Positions 1-8,325 of a stretch of DNA of 64,000 nucleotides are shown in pieces. Position 1 is the first letter of the stretch; each line of letters starts with the position of its first letter. Under the pieces are notes generated by a model, which saw only the letters and a program-made list of their open reading frames with translations, ran no database searches and was not told the DNA's origin. A program made the translations under genes and the position numbers. Source of the DNA: Marinobacter shengliensis (GTDB taxonomy: Bacteria > Pseudomonadota > Gammaproteobacteria > Pseudomonadales > Oleiphilaceae); assembly GCF_003007715.1 (NCBI RefSeq), contig NZ_PXNO01000027.1:372001-436000 (forward strand), read 5' to 3'.

Positions 1-1
1 G

Positions 2-1054
2 CGGGCTACCGCCTACATCGACGATATCATCGCCATGATCCAGACGCTGATTGCGGGCAACCATGCCTACGCGGCTGATAACGGTGACGTGTATTTCGCG
101 GTGGATTCCTTCCCGGACTACGGCAAACTGAGCAAGAAAAAACTCGAAGACCTGGTGGCCGGTGCTCGGGTGGATGTGCAGGAAGCCAAGCGTAGTCCTG
201 CGGATTTTGCCTTGTGGAAAGCCGCCAAGCCTGGCGAAGTTAGCTGGCAGTCTCCCTGGGGCGATGGCCGACCGGGCTGGCATATTGAGTGCTCGGCTAT
301 GTCCACCAAGTGCCTGGGCGACACCTTCGACATTCACGGCGGCGGGCCGGATCTGCTGTTCCCGCACCACGAGAACGAAATTGCCCAGTCGGAATGTGCC
401 ACCGGCCACAAGTTTGTACATACATGGATGCACGCCGGCGCCATTCGGGTGAACAAAGAGAAGATGTCCAAGTCTTTGGGCAACTTCTTTACCATCCGTG
501 AGATCCTGGAAAAGTATCCGGCGGAAGTGGTGCGCTACTTTCTGGTCTCCAGCCATTATCGCAGCCAGGTGGACTATTCCGAGGAAAGTCTTGCTGAGGC
601 AGGGCGGACGTTGACCAAGCTGTATCATGCCCTGCGGGGTATTACCCCGGCCAAGGACAGTGACGTGCCGGAAACCGACCACGATCGCCGGTTCGCCGAA
701 GTGATGGACGACGATTTCAATACCGCCGGTGCCATCGCGGTCTTGCATGCCGTGGCCAACGACATCAATCATCACCGCCGTGAAGGCGATGACGAGCAGG
801 CCAAGCGCAGCGCAGCCATTCTGGTTCGTCTGGGTGGCGTGCTGGGGCTGCTTCAGCAAGACCCGGAAGCTTTCTTCCAGGCCGATACCGGTAGTGAGCT
901 GACTGCTGAAGATATTGAGGCCATGATTCAGGACCGCGCCGATGCCCGCAAAGCGAAAGATTTTGCTGGGGCCGATCGTATCCGGGATGAGCTGCTCGAA
1001 AAGGGTATTATTCTGGACGACAGTCGCGAAGGCACCACCTGGCGCCGGGCCTGA
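2..1054 (+). CDS. cysS: Cysteinyl-tRNA synthetase, 3' part (5' end outside window)
   Basis: Charges tRNA-Cys with cysteine in the cytoplasm. The reading frame is open from base 2, before the first in-frame ATG, so the gene starts upstream of the window and about 350 residues are seen. Visible are the zinc-site segments IECSAMS and FPHHENE, and the class I KMSKS loop ([10 protein letters not shown], about residue 153 of the fragment). The C-terminal part ends in the usual DxRExxTxWRR-like tail. The HIGH motif must lie in the missing N-terminal part. No break or frameshift is seen. Confidence 0.97.
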   Translation, partial: RATAYIDDIIAMIQTLIAGNHAYAADNGDVYFAVDSFPDYGKLSKKKLEDLVAGARVDVQEAKRSPADFALWKAAKPGEVSWQSPWGDGRPGWHIECSAMSTKCLGDTFDIHGGGPDLLFPHHENEIAQSECATGHKFVHTWMHAGAIRVNKEKMSKSLGNFFTIREILEKYPAEVVRYFLVSSHYRSQVDYSEESLAEAGRTLTKLYHALRGITPAKDSDVPETDHDRRFAEVMDDDFNTAGAIAVLHAVANDINHHRREGDDEQAKRSAAILVRLGGVLGLLQQDPEAFFQADTGSELTAEDIEAMIQDRADARKAKDFAGADRIRDELLEKGIILDDSREGTTWRRA

Positions 1055-1205
1055 CTCGCACCATTACACCTAAAGCCGCATTGTGCTGCATGGGAATGAC
1101 CTTGTAGGGAATTTCACGTACAATGCGGCGCTCAAATCAGAATGCCCCGCGCCCGTGGCGCTAGAAGGGGAGTCGGGAACTACAAACCCATTGAGGCAAG
1201 CAACG
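1055..1205 (+). other. cysS-glcB intergenic region, probable glcB promoter
   Basis: This 151-base gap precedes glcB. A TACAAT hexamer at 1119-1124 could be a -10 box, but no convincing -35 lies 16-18 bases before it. A ribosome-binding GAGG sits about nine bases before the glcB ATG. An in-frame ATG at 1083 would add 41 residues unlike malate synthase and is not used here. Confidence 0.35.
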
Positions 1206-3386
1206 ATGACAGAACGCGTTCAAGTTGGCGGCATCCAGATCGCCAAGAATCTGTACGATTTCGTAAATAACGAAGCGATCCCGGGCACCGGTGTTGACGC
1301 TGACAAATTCTGGGCCGAGTTCGACAAAATTGTGAACGAACTGGCTCCGCGCAACCGCGAATTGCTGGCCAAGCGTGACGCCCTCCAGGAAAAGATGGAT
1401 GCCTGGAACCGTGACCACAAGGGCCAGAAGCTGGACATGGCCGAGTACAAGGCGTTCCTGAAAGAGATCGGTTACCTGGTCGATGAGCCTGCCGATTTCA
1501 AAATCTCTACTGCCAACGTAGATCCGGAAATCGCTACCATGGCCGGCCCGCAGCTGGTTGTTCCGGTGATGAACGCCCGTTTCGCCTTGAACGCCGCCAA
1601 TGCGCGCTGGGGTAGCCTGTACGATGCCCTCTACGGCACCGATGCTATTTCCGAGGAAGATGGCGCTGATAAAGGTCGCGGCTATAACCCGGTTCGCGGT
1701 GCCAAGGTCATCGAGTGGGCCCGCAACCTGCTGGACGGCTCTGCGCCCCTGGCTTCCGGTAGCCATAAAGATGCTGCCAAATACTACATCGACGGCGGAA
1801 AACTGGCGGTGAAACTGCAGAATGGTGAAGTCGCCGGCCTGAAAGACGAGTCCGGCTTTGTTGGCTACACCGGTGCCGCCGATGCCCCCACTGGCGTTCT
1901 GCTGGTGAAGAATGGCATGCACTTTGAAATCCAGATCGATGCCAGCCATCCGATCGGCAAAGACGATGGTGCCAACGTCAAAGACGTGCTGATGGAATCC
2001 GCCCTGACCACCATCATGGACTGCGAAGATTCCGTTGCGGCGGTTGATGCAGACGACAAGGTAGTAGCCTACAAGAACTGGCTCGGCCTGATGAAAGGTG
2101 ACCTGGAAGAGTCCTTCGAGAAGGGCGGCCAGATGATGACTCGCCGTATGAACGGCGACCGCACCTACACCGGTGCTGATGGCAGCGAACTGACCCTGAA
2201 GGGCCGCAGCCTGCTGTTCGTTCGTAACGTTGGCCACCTGATGACCAACCCGGCCATCCTGCTGAAAGACGGTAACGAGATTCCGGAAGGCCTGATGGAT
2301 GGCCTGGTCACTTCACTGATCGCCATTCACGATCTGAAGGCTGATGGCAAGTTCCAGAACAGCACCAAGGGCTCTGTTTACATTGTTAAGCCCAAGCAGC
2401 ACGGTCCGGAAGAGGTGGCGTTCACCAACGAATTCTTCGGTCGTGTTGAAGATGCGCTTGGCCTGCCGCGCTTTACCCTGAAAGTGGGCATCATGGATGA
2501 AGAGCGCCGTACCACGGTGAACCTGAAAGCCTGTATCCACGCTGCCAAAGATCGCACCGTGTTCATTAACACCGGCTTCCTGGACCGCACCGGCGACGAG
2601 ATTCACACCTCCATGGAGCTGGGTCCGTTCATCCGTAAGGGCCCGATGAAGCTGGCCACCTGGATCAACGCCTACGAGCAGTGGAACGTAGATATCGGCC
2701 TGGAAGCGGGTCTGTCTGGTGTTGCGCAGATTGGTAAGGGTATGTGGGCCATGCCTGACCTGATGGCCGGCATGCTGGAAGCCAAGATTGGCCACCCGAA
2801 GTCTGGCGCCAACACCGCCTGGGTTCCGTCGCCGACGGCCGCTACCTTGCACGCCACCCACTACCACCAGGTGAACGTGTTTGATGTGCAGAAAGAGCTG
2901 GCTAACCGTCAGCGGGCGTCTCTGGACGACATCCTGACGGTTCCGGTGATGGACGATCCGTCTTCACTGAGCGCGGAAGACATCCAGCAGGAGTTGGACA
3001 ACAATGCCCAGGGTATCCTTGGCTACGTTGTACGCTGGATCGACCAGGGCGTGGGCTGTTCCAAGGTGCCGGACATCAACGATGTAGGCCTGATGGAAGA
3101 CCGCGCGACCCTGCGTATCTCTTCACAGCTGCTGTGCAACTGGCTGTACCACGGTATCTGCTCCGAAGAGCAGATCATGGAAACCATGAAGCGCATGGCT
3201 GCCGTAGTAGACAAGCAGAACGCCGGTGATGCCGCGTACCGCAACATGGCCCCGAACTTCGACGACAGCATCGCCTTCCAGGCAGCTGTGGATCTGGTTC
3301 TGAAAGGCCGTGAGCAGCCGGCTGGTTACACCGAGCCGCTTCTGCACGCCTACCGCCAGAAGGCCAAGGCCAAGTACGGGCAGTAA
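1206..3386 (+). CDS. glcB: Malate synthase G
   Basis: Condenses glyoxylate with acetyl-CoA to malate, the second step of the glyoxylate route needed for growth on acetate, fatty acids or alkanes. The product is 726 residues, the normal size for the G isoform, and starts [19 protein letters not shown]. Family blocks include [19 protein letters not shown], where the DCEDS stretch is the glyoxylate/Mg region, and [10 protein letters not shown]. The start at 1206 is chosen because it gives the family N terminus and follows a GAGG ribosome-binding site. The gene stands alone between cysS and a terminator; no isocitrate lyase is in the window. Confidence 0.97.
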   Translation: MTERVQVGGIQIAKNLYDFVNNEAIPGTGVDADKFWAEFDKIVNELAPRNRELLAKRDALQEKMDAWNRDHKGQKLDMAEYKAFLKEIGYLVDEPADFKISTANVDPEIATMAGPQLVVPVMNARFALNAANARWGSLYDALYGTDAISEEDGADKGRGYNPVRGAKVIEWARNLLDGSAPLASGSHKDAAKYYIDGGKLAVKLQNGEVAGLKDESGFVGYTGAADAPTGVLLVKNGMHFEIQIDASHPIGKDDGANVKDVLMESALTTIMDCEDSVAAVDADDKVVAYKNWLGLMKGDLEESFEKGGQMMTRRMNGDRTYTGADGSELTLKGRSLLFVRNVGHLMTNPAILLKDGNEIPEGLMDGLVTSLIAIHDLKADGKFQNSTKGSVYIVKPKQHGPEEVAFTNEFFGRVEDALGLPRFTLKVGIMDEERRTTVNLKACIHAAKDRTVFINTGFLDRTGDEIHTSMELGPFIRKGPMKLATWINAYEQWNVDIGLEAGLSGVAQIGKGMWAMPDLMAGMLEAKIGHPKSGANTAWVPSPTAATLHATHYHQVNVFDVQKELANRQRASLDDILTVPVMDDPSSLSAEDIQQELDNNAQGILGYVVRWIDQGVGCSKVPDINDVGLMEDRATLRISSQLLCNWLYHGICSEEQIMETMKRMAAVVDKQNAGDAAYRNMAPNFDDSIAFQAAVDLVLKGREQPAGYTEPLLHAYRQKAKAKYGQ

Positions 3387-3400
3387 TCTGCTCCGCGTTC

Positions 3401-3429
3401 AAAAAAACCCGCTCCGGCGGGTTTTTTTT
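3401..3429 (+). terminator. Rho-independent terminator after glcB
   Basis: An A7 tract, the stem CCCGC with loop TCCG and GCGGG, then a T8 tract. It lies 15 bases after the glcB stop and could work from either side. Confidence 0.9.
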
Positions 3430-3430
3430 C

Positions 3431-3714
3431 GGGTCTGACCCCGAACGGGGTCTGACCCACCTTTGCTGACTTCCACTCGTGGACTGACCCATTTTGGCCC
3501 CATGGGTTCTAGCTGCGGGGCAGGGGCGGGCAAAAGGGGGTCAGTCCCCTTTGGGGACAGACCCTTGGGGCACTGACCCATTTTGGACCCATGGGCTCGA
3601 GCTTTGGCATTGGGGTCTGTCCCCGAATGGGGACTGACCCTTTTTAGATCCATGGGCTCGAGCTTCGGGGCGGGGACGGGCAAAGGTGGGTCAGTCCCCT
3701 TTGGGGACAGACCC
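3431..3714. repeat. Cluster of four REP-like hairpins in alternating orientation
   Basis: The gap between convergent glcB and folD holds four 27-28 base hairpins at 3431-3458, 3538-3564, 3613-3640 and 3688-3714. Each has 12-base arms of the type GGGTCAGTCCCC / GGGGACAGACCC around a 3-4 base loop. All four share one mismatch at position 6 of the arm: A-A in the second and fourth, T-T in the first and third. The third is therefore the reverse complement of the second and fourth in its arms, and the first is a variant of it. The second and fourth also lie in related 81-base units (3484-3564, 3634-3714), and part of the unit recurs from 3573. This alternation resembles BIME arrangements of REP elements. 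No coding sequence is seen here. Confidence 0.8.
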
Positions 3715-3724
3715 TGACAGACAG

Positions 3725-4579
3725 CTAGCGGTGAAGCACATCCGCCGCGTAGAGGGTGTTCTCCAGCAGGGTGGCGATGGTCATGGGGCCTACGCCGCCA
3801 GGGACCGGGGTGATGTAGGCGGCGCGTTCGGCGGCTGCCGCGAAGTCTACGTCGCCGCAGAGCTTGCCGTCGTCCATGCGGTTGATGCCCACGTCAATCA
3901 CGGTGGCGCCGGGTTTTACCCACTCGCCTTTGATAATGCCGGGCTTGCCGACGGCGGCAATCAGAATATCCGCCTCACCCACAAATTTCTCCAGATTGTC
4001 GGTGAACCGGTGGCACACGGTGGTCGTGGCGCCTTTCAGCAGCAGTTCCATGCTCATGGGGCGACCCACGATGTTTGAGGCGCCCACAATCACCGCGTGC
4101 TGACCTTTGTAGGGCGTGCCTATGGAGTCGAGCAGGGTGATCACGCCGGCCGGTGTACAAGGGCGCAGGCAGGGCTTGCGCTGCATCAGGCGGCCGATGT
4201 TGTAGGGGTGAAACCCGTCCACGTCTTTATCCGGGCGAATCTTCACCAGGATCGGGTCGGCGTCCAGGTGCGAGGGCAGGGGGAGCTGAACCAGGATGCC
4301 ATCTACCGCGGGGTTTTCGTTCAACTCATCAATCAGTGCTTCCAGGGCCGCCTGAGAGGTGTCTTCGGGCAGGTCATAGGACAGCGACAGAATGCCCGCT
4401 TCATCGCAGGCTTTGCGTTTATTGCCCACGTACACGTGGGAGGCGGGGTCGTTGCCCACCAGAACCACTGCCAGGCCGGGTGCTCTCAGGCCTTTGGCTT
4501 TCCGGGCCTGTACGCCCGCAGCCACCTGTTGTCGAACCCGGGCGGCGATCTCTTTTCCGTTAATCAGTTTGGCGCTCAT
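3725..4579 (-). CDS. folD: Bifunctional methylene-THF dehydrogenase / methenyl-THF cyclohydrolase
   Basis: Interconverts 5,10-methylene-, methenyl- and 10-formyl-tetrahydrofolate for one-carbon metabolism, using NADP. The 284-residue product starting [18 protein letters not shown] has the usual family length. Seen are YVGNKRKAC (with the catalytic Lys), [11 protein letters not shown], the nucleotide-binding [15 protein letters not shown] and the C-terminal [10 protein letters not shown] block. An upstream ATG at 4639 would add 20 unrelated residues; the inner ATG follows a purine-rich ACGGAAAC and matches the family start. It is convergent with glcB. Confidence 0.96.
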   Translation of the reverse strand: MSAKLINGKEIAARVRQQVAAGVQARKAKGLRAPGLAVVLVGNDPASHVYVGNKRKACDEAGILSLSYDLPEDTSQAALEALIDELNENPAVDGILVQLPLPSHLDADPILVKIRPDKDVDGFHPYNIGRLMQRKPCLRPCTPAGVITLLDSIGTPYKGQHAVIVGASNIVGRPMSMELLLKGATTTVCHRFTDNLEKFVGEADILIAAVGKPGIIKGEWVKPGATVIDVGINRMDDGKLCGDVDFAAAAERAAYITPVPGGVGPMTIATLLENTLYAADVLHR

Positions 4580-4757
4580 GTTTCCGTCTTGTCGGTTGGG
4601 CATGAATAGTGAAGAAGTGAAGGCCGGGCATTGTCTCATGCTTCGGCATTTACGCCAATGCGCTGAACCGGGACTCAGGCAAAGCTCCTTGGGGAACTTT
4701 TTGTGCCTGCCCGGGTCTTCTTAGGCAACGTTATCTCTATGATTTTTGAAATCGTTG

Positions 4758-4786
4758 TTGACGGATGCCTCAGCCGCCGGTAATAT
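4758..4786 (+). promoter_or_regulatory. Sigma-70 promoter of the tRNA operon
   Basis: TTGACG (-35, 4758-4763) and TAATAT (-10, 4781-4786) are separated by exactly 17 bases. A GC-rich discriminator (GCGCGCC) follows, as is common in stable-RNA promoters under stringent control. The first tRNA begins about 40 bases downstream. Confidence 0.8.
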
Positions 4787-4826
4787 GCGCGCCAACTTTG
4801 CTGAGGCACTTGTTGTTCAGTCGAAA

Positions 4827-4903
4827 CGGGGTATAGCGCAGTCTGGTAGCGCGCCTGCTTTGGGAGCAGGATGTCGGGAGTTCGAATCTCTCTACCCCGA
4901 CCA
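4827..4903 (+). tRNA. tRNA-Pro(TGG)
   Basis: A 77-base cloverleaf with encoded CCA. The anticodon loop TTTGGGA gives TGG. Acceptor arms CGGGGTA/TACCCCG and the T-loop TTCGAATC are intact. First gene of a four-tRNA operon. Confidence 0.97.
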
Positions 4904-4935
4904 TTTTCTGGATATTCAGGTGGGCGAACGGTCAA

Positions 4936-5012
4936 GCGCCCGTAGCTCAGCTGGATAGAGCATCCGCCTTCTAAGCGGATGGTCGCAGGTTCGAGTCCTG
5001 CCGGGCGCGCCA
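4936..5012 (+). tRNA. tRNA-Arg(TCT)
   Basis: A 77-base cloverleaf with encoded CCA, acceptor GCGCCCG/CGGGCGC and anticodon loop CTTCTAA giving TCT. It closely matches the enterobacterial argU layout. Confidence 0.97.
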
Positions 5013-5099
5013 TCAAGTCGTGAGTCCGGACCGGATCGCCAAACCAGCAAAGTTGAAGCAAGCAGTAGTGAGTGCCGCCAAAGGCACCTCCCTGATGTG

Positions 5100-5175
5100 G
5101 TGGACGTAGCTCAGTTGGTAGAGCTCAGGATTGTGACTCCTGCGGTCGAGGGTTCGAACCCCTTCGTCCACCCCA
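5100..5175 (+). tRNA. tRNA-His(GTG)
   Basis: Acceptor GTGGACG pairs with CGTCCAC, anticodon loop ATTGTGA gives GTG, and CCA is encoded. The extra G at position -1 typical of tRNA-His is encoded at 5099, opposite the discriminator C. Confidence 0.97.
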
Positions 5176-5243
5176 CTTTTCCCCTTGTTTGTTCTTCTGC
5201 CTGTCTGTACGGCGTTGGGTCGTTTCGGTACAGTGCCAGATAC

Positions 5244-5328
5244 GCGAGAGTGGCGGAATTGGTAGACGCACTGGATTTAGGTTCCAGCGGGGCAACCCGT
5301 GAGAGTTCGAGTCTCTCCTCTCGCACCA
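5244..5328 (+). tRNA. tRNA-Leu(TAG), host of the island integration site
   Basis: An 85-base class II tRNA with a long variable arm, acceptor GCGAGAG/CTCTCGC, anticodon TAG in the loop ATTTAGG and encoded CCA. Its 3' half is repeated perfectly about 3 kb downstream, showing that a mobile element integrated here and kept the tRNA intact. Confidence 0.97.
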
Positions 5329-5329
5329 C
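5280..5329 (+). repeat. attL-type direct repeat (3' half of tRNA-Leu)
   Basis: These 50 bases, from the anticodon arm through CCA plus one C, recur without mismatch at 8326-8375. The bases on either side differ (A before and T after here; G before and C after there), which fixes the repeat limits. Confidence 0.93.
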
Positions 5330-5640
5330 TTTTAAATCAAAGGCTTACGGGATTTGGTAGAGCAGGGCCTTTTGAGTGTGAATTCAAAATGTGCCAATCA
5401 GTGTCAGTACGTCCTGCCAAACATTGAGGGTCTAGATTCAGATTGAACGTCTTTCGGTCTGATTTGAGAAAGCCTCTAGAGACGATCTAGAGGCTTTTTT
5501 TATGGCTGGTTGTAGGTAAAAGGCAGGTCCTGTAGGCCCTTCTGGGAACGTTTATAGGGATGGTGCTACCTGGGGTCAACTTTCTTTTAAATACGTCTCC
5601 TGTGGCTTCTCAGGTGCCTTGATGGTGGGTGTAGCCGCGC
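5330..5640. other. Left end of the island, no gene seen
   Basis: About 310 bases with no convincing coding sequence. The one clear structure is a terminator near its middle. Stop codons interrupt the frame upstream of the MvaT-domain gene (TGA and TAG shortly before 5635), so no missing N-terminal half of that gene survives in frame here. Confidence 0.6.
5471..5501 (+). terminator. Rho-independent terminator at the left end of the island
   Basis: Stem GCCTCTAGA / TCTAGAGGC with loop GACGA, flanked by A and followed by T7. It probably ends transcription from the tRNA operon, shielding the island. Confidence 0.88.
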
Positions 5641-5859
5641 TTGAAAAGCTTTAAGGATGAACACGCCAAACACGCTAAGGATGTAGCTAAGATTATTGGT
5701 GGTGAGGTAGCACCTGGCGGACGCTCTAAGCGTACTCCCAGTACTTGGACTAACCCTCACACGGGCGAAAAGGTAGTTACCGCTGGTGGTAACCATAAGA
5801 CGCTGAAAGAGTGGCGTGTAAAGTACGGGGCTGACACTGTAGCAAGCTGGAAAAAGTGA
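5641..5859 (+). CDS. Small protein with only an MvaT-type DNA-binding domain
   Basis: The 72-residue product has a C-terminal half (STWTNPHTGEKVVTAGGNHK and TLKEWRVKYGADTVASW) that closely follows the DNA-binding domain of Pseudomonas MvaT/MvaU, including the GGN element used to contact AT-rich minor grooves, a basic stretch before it (GGRSKRTP), and the ending just past the last helix. MvaT proteins are about 124 residues; the N-terminal coiled-coil dimerisation half is absent. The likely start is TTG, as no in-frame ATG or GTG is available after the upstream TAG and no good ribosome-binding site is seen. It could therefore be a 3' fragment of a larger gene. A short hairpin with a T-rich end follows the stop. 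A role in binding the AT-rich island DNA is inferred. Confidence 0.62.
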   Translation: MKSFKDEHAKHAKDVAKIIGGEVAPGGRSKRTPSTWTNPHTGEKVVTAGGNHKTLKEWRVKYGADTVASWKK

Positions 5860-5861
5860 TT

Positions 5862-5887
5862 GAAAAGGAGCTGAATGCCCCTTTTTC
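5862..5887. terminator. Weak hairpin between convergent island genes
   Basis: GAAAAGGAG and CCCCTTTTTC can pair imperfectly around a 7-base loop just after the MvaT-domain gene and before the end of the convergent NTPase gene. It could terminate either. Confidence 0.4.
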
Positions 5888-5895
5888 TTTTAATG

Positions 5896-7755
5896 TTATT
5901 CATCAAGTCTGTTGTCCATTGGAATACCATAATGTTCAACTAGCATTCTCTTTTGCTCTGATTCACAGGCTATTTTCTGTAAAACACTAATTGTATTGGT
6001 GTAAATGTGACTTAACCTCATGTCATGAGCATTTAGCTCCAATAGTAATTTTATAGTCTTTTTCAGTTTTCCAACCTCATGATTCCTTATTAACTCTTCA
6101 ATGTCATTTGATGTTAGGTCTTCTAAAGATTCTATGTCTAGCTCTGACGGTATTGGATTGTCCTGTGAAATAATCGCTTTGAAAGTATCTATCGCGGGGC
6201 GCACTTTAATCGCTGATTTGTATTCTTTTTCCATTAGGGGTTTCAAGTCATCGTCCCAACTTAAACGCCGTGCTGAATCTTCGAAAGAAAAATAGTGGTG
6301 CTGTCCGATATTTACGGCAATATATCGGTTGATAATTTCTTTGGCTTCTTCTTTTTTTCCTATCCTCTTTAATATCTTGTATGCATCATTTAGTTTCTTT
6401 GGCCTTACATTCTCAATATTTTCTATCAGGCAATTTATTAATTCTTTTGAGCGAAATTCTAGATTTTCTTCATTCATCAGCAATGTGTAGAAAGCATTTA
6501 TTGCATCGTTTATGTCATTGGATGAGCTTTCAAATTTATATATTTCGTCTTTTGCTTTCGCCACTATCTTAAATTCATCTTTATCTATGTAGCCAGATAT
6601 GACAGACATTATTATAGCTTCGTCAAAGTTGTCTGTGCTTTGGTATCCGTATCTAATTAATAAATCGTCCCACACTTTATATTTTTCATTTATTTCTTTT
6701 TGATCCGGTGTAACTTTATCGTCCTTGTATTGGTCTTGAAGCAATCGAAGTACCTTTGTAGAGCTTCTGGCCTCTAGGTCAAGTAGAAAACCTATATCTG
6801 GCGTGTTGGTGTCGTGACCATAAAAGCAGTAGTTTGCTAAAGTAAGCGTATTGACGAACTGAATTTGTAAATCTAGTCCATAGCTCTCTAAATTGTGGCT
6901 TGTTCTTGCTTGCTCTAATAGCTTAAGGGTTTTTATTATTATTCGTAGGTTTGTAACTTTTAGCTTTTGGCAATGATCAAATACTAGGTCAATTAACCCG
7001 TCGTCAACCTCGTATTTTAGAAGCTGCCTAGTTTCAGATGGGTGTAATTTAAACTCTAGATCGTAATCTATTACCTTTTCTCGATAGCTTTTGAAATCTT
7101 TGGTTTGTTTTTCATTAAGTAATAAGACAACTTTGCAGCCACGTTTGCATTTAAGGTCGTTGATAAAGCCAAGAGTTTCTTTTTCTGGAATGTCGCAGCG
7201 TTCAAAATCGTCGATGCAAACTATGGTGTTACGTATCATTGAGTTAGACATAGACGCAAACATGGTATCAACTAAGGTACCGGCACTGACGCCGGCATAT
7301 TTAAGCGCTTGCGTAACGATTTTGGGTAAGAATTTACCGGATGCCTGCTGAAATTTCCTTACGCCTTCTGCGTGTTTTAGATCAATTGTATTTAATTTGT
7401 TGAAAGCTATCTCAGTCCTTAAATCCTGTAGGCTAGACACACCGAAAAGTGACACGTAGGCATAGTAATTCAATCCGATAGCGTTAGGGTCTTCGCCGGA
7501 TTGTTTTAACGCCTGAGCCTCGCGTAAGGTCTGATCCCATGTGAAAGTTTTACCTACCCCCCAATCACCCCGGATAGCTAAAACCTCTTCTTCTTTCGAC
7601 GCCAGAAAATGCCGCATCTGTGTTTTTATCACGTCCAATGACACCGGTTGTATCTCCATGCTGTGTATACGGATTGATAGAAGACTACCAGATACCCCGG
7701 TTATGGTGCATTTTTCGAAAGTTTGGCACGAAAAAGACACATCCTTGTGTCTCAT
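5896..7755 (-). CDS. KAP-type P-loop NTPase, candidate defence protein
   Basis: The 619-residue product carries a Walker A motif GDWGVGKT (residues 63-70) and a Walker B-like IVCIDDFER (178-186), the pattern of KAP-family STAND-like P-loop NTPases, followed by a long, probably helical C-terminal half without a recognised domain. KAP NTPases are often membrane-linked and several occur in antiphage islands; the function here is unknown. Residues 140-172 are only mildly hydrophobic, so a membrane insertion is uncertain. Start choice: the ATG at 7755 has AAAGGAAG five bases before it, whereas the inner ATG at 7659 (MEIQPVSL, giving 587 residues) looks more family-like but lacks a clear ribosome-binding site. 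The gene is markedly AT-rich, so probably transferred. It is convergent with the MvaT-domain gene. Confidence 0.8.
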   Translation of the reverse strand: MRHKDVSFSCQTFEKCTITGVSGSLLSIRIHSMEIQPVSLDVIKTQMRHFLASKEEEVLAIRGDWGVGKTFTWDQTLREAQALKQSGEDPNAIGLNYYAYVSLFGVSSLQDLRTEIAFNKLNTIDLKHAEGVRKFQQASGKFLPKIVTQALKYAGVSAGTLVDTMFASMSNSMIRNTIVCIDDFERCDIPEKETLGFINDLKCKRGCKVVLLLNEKQTKDFKSYREKVIDYDLEFKLHPSETRQLLKYEVDDGLIDLVFDHCQKLKVTNLRIIIKTLKLLEQARTSHNLESYGLDLQIQFVNTLTLANYCFYGHDTNTPDIGFLLDLEARSSTKVLRLLQDQYKDDKVTPDQKEINEKYKVWDDLLIRYGYQSTDNFDEAIIMSVISGYIDKDEFKIVAKAKDEIYKFESSSNDINDAINAFYTLLMNEENLEFRSKELINCLIENIENVRPKKLNDAYKILKRIGKKEEAKEIINRYIAVNIGQHHYFSFEDSARRLSWDDDLKPLMEKEYKSAIKVRPAIDTFKAIISQDNPIPSELDIESLEDLTSNDIEELIRNHEVGKLKKTIKLLLELNAHDMRLSHIYTNTISVLQKIACESEQKRMLVEHYGIPMDNRLDE

Positions 7756-7803
7756 GGCTTCCTTTTATAATAAAAAGAATTGCTTAGAGAGTTGCACGAC
7801 AGA

Positions 7804-8247
7804 TTATCTATCCATCGTGTTGAAAACGGTTATACAGCTCATCATCCGAAGGGGCATATCCATTACAGTCTTGCGTATCTGGCTTTCGGAACTTGCGCCC
7901 ATTACGCGGCTTTGCTTGCGTGCCTCGTCATCTGACATACCCTGCTGAGCCTGTACGGTGATAGATACGGGAATACTGATGTTAGTACCGACCATCAGCT
8001 TACGGGTGACTTTGCTACTGACCACCTCTGGGGCCCCGCAGACCAGTGCACCTTTAACCGCATCCGGGGCTCTCTGTGATCTAACGCCCCACTCGTTAGC
8101 AGAGGTGCTACCGTCTTGATTGACCCTACCCCCGAAAATAGCCACGATTTGACGTATATGTGGCCACGATTTGACGCATATAAAGGAAGGAGGAATAGCA
8201 GCTAAACAGGGTGCCTGAAGGGTGTCAAAGTTGTGCCAGAATGACAC
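7804..8247 (-). pseudogene. Possible remnant of a phage tail (tape-measure-like) gene
   Basis: An open frame of 147 codons. Its last 70 residues (NISIPVSITVQAQQGMSDDE, then QIRKTVMDMPLRMM) recall the C termini of tail tape-measure proteins, which often read as a beta-rich VSVNVQ stretch, a DEAR-type helix and a final arginine-rich tail. The first 40 residues look unlike any protein and run through the tandem repeats, so the ATG is probably not real. Base composition is higher in GC than the adjacent NTPase gene. The call rests on resemblance only. Confidence 0.3.
8141..8181. repeat. Two tandem copies of a 19-base motif near the right island end
   Basis: GCCACGATTTGACGTATAT (8141-8159) recurs as GCCACGATTTGACGCATAT (8163-8181), one mismatch, 22-base period. 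Directly repeated motifs of this spacing beside an att site resemble arm-type sites of tyrosine recombinases. Confidence 0.65.
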
Positions 8248-8325
8248 AAAAATGTAAATTTTTAGTTTGAAGTAATCCTGTAATATGCTGATTTACAAGG
8301 GGTTTATAAGGGTGTGTCTCTTTTG

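Larger units (their letters stand above)
7756..8325. other. Right part of the island: remnant and regulatory DNA
   Basis: This stretch holds the NTPase promoter region (TTATTATAA just before its ribosome-binding site, read on the minus strand), the phage-like remnant, two 19-base tandem repeats and an inverted repeat GTGTCA / TGACAC near 8219-8245. No recombinase gene fits here. The last 80 bases before the right repeat contain no gene. Confidence 0.5.

Noticed and set aside
3431..3714. CRISPR array
   Set aside because: The repeated units are themselves hairpins in alternating orientation with irregular spacing, and there are no uniform spacers or cas genes.
4675..5061. 128-residue open frame antisense to the tRNA-Pro and tRNA-Arg genes
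   Set aside because: It is translated from the reverse strand of two perfect tRNAs (its GLEPATIRLEGG type text is a known artefact of antisense tRNA). The tRNAs explain the sequence.
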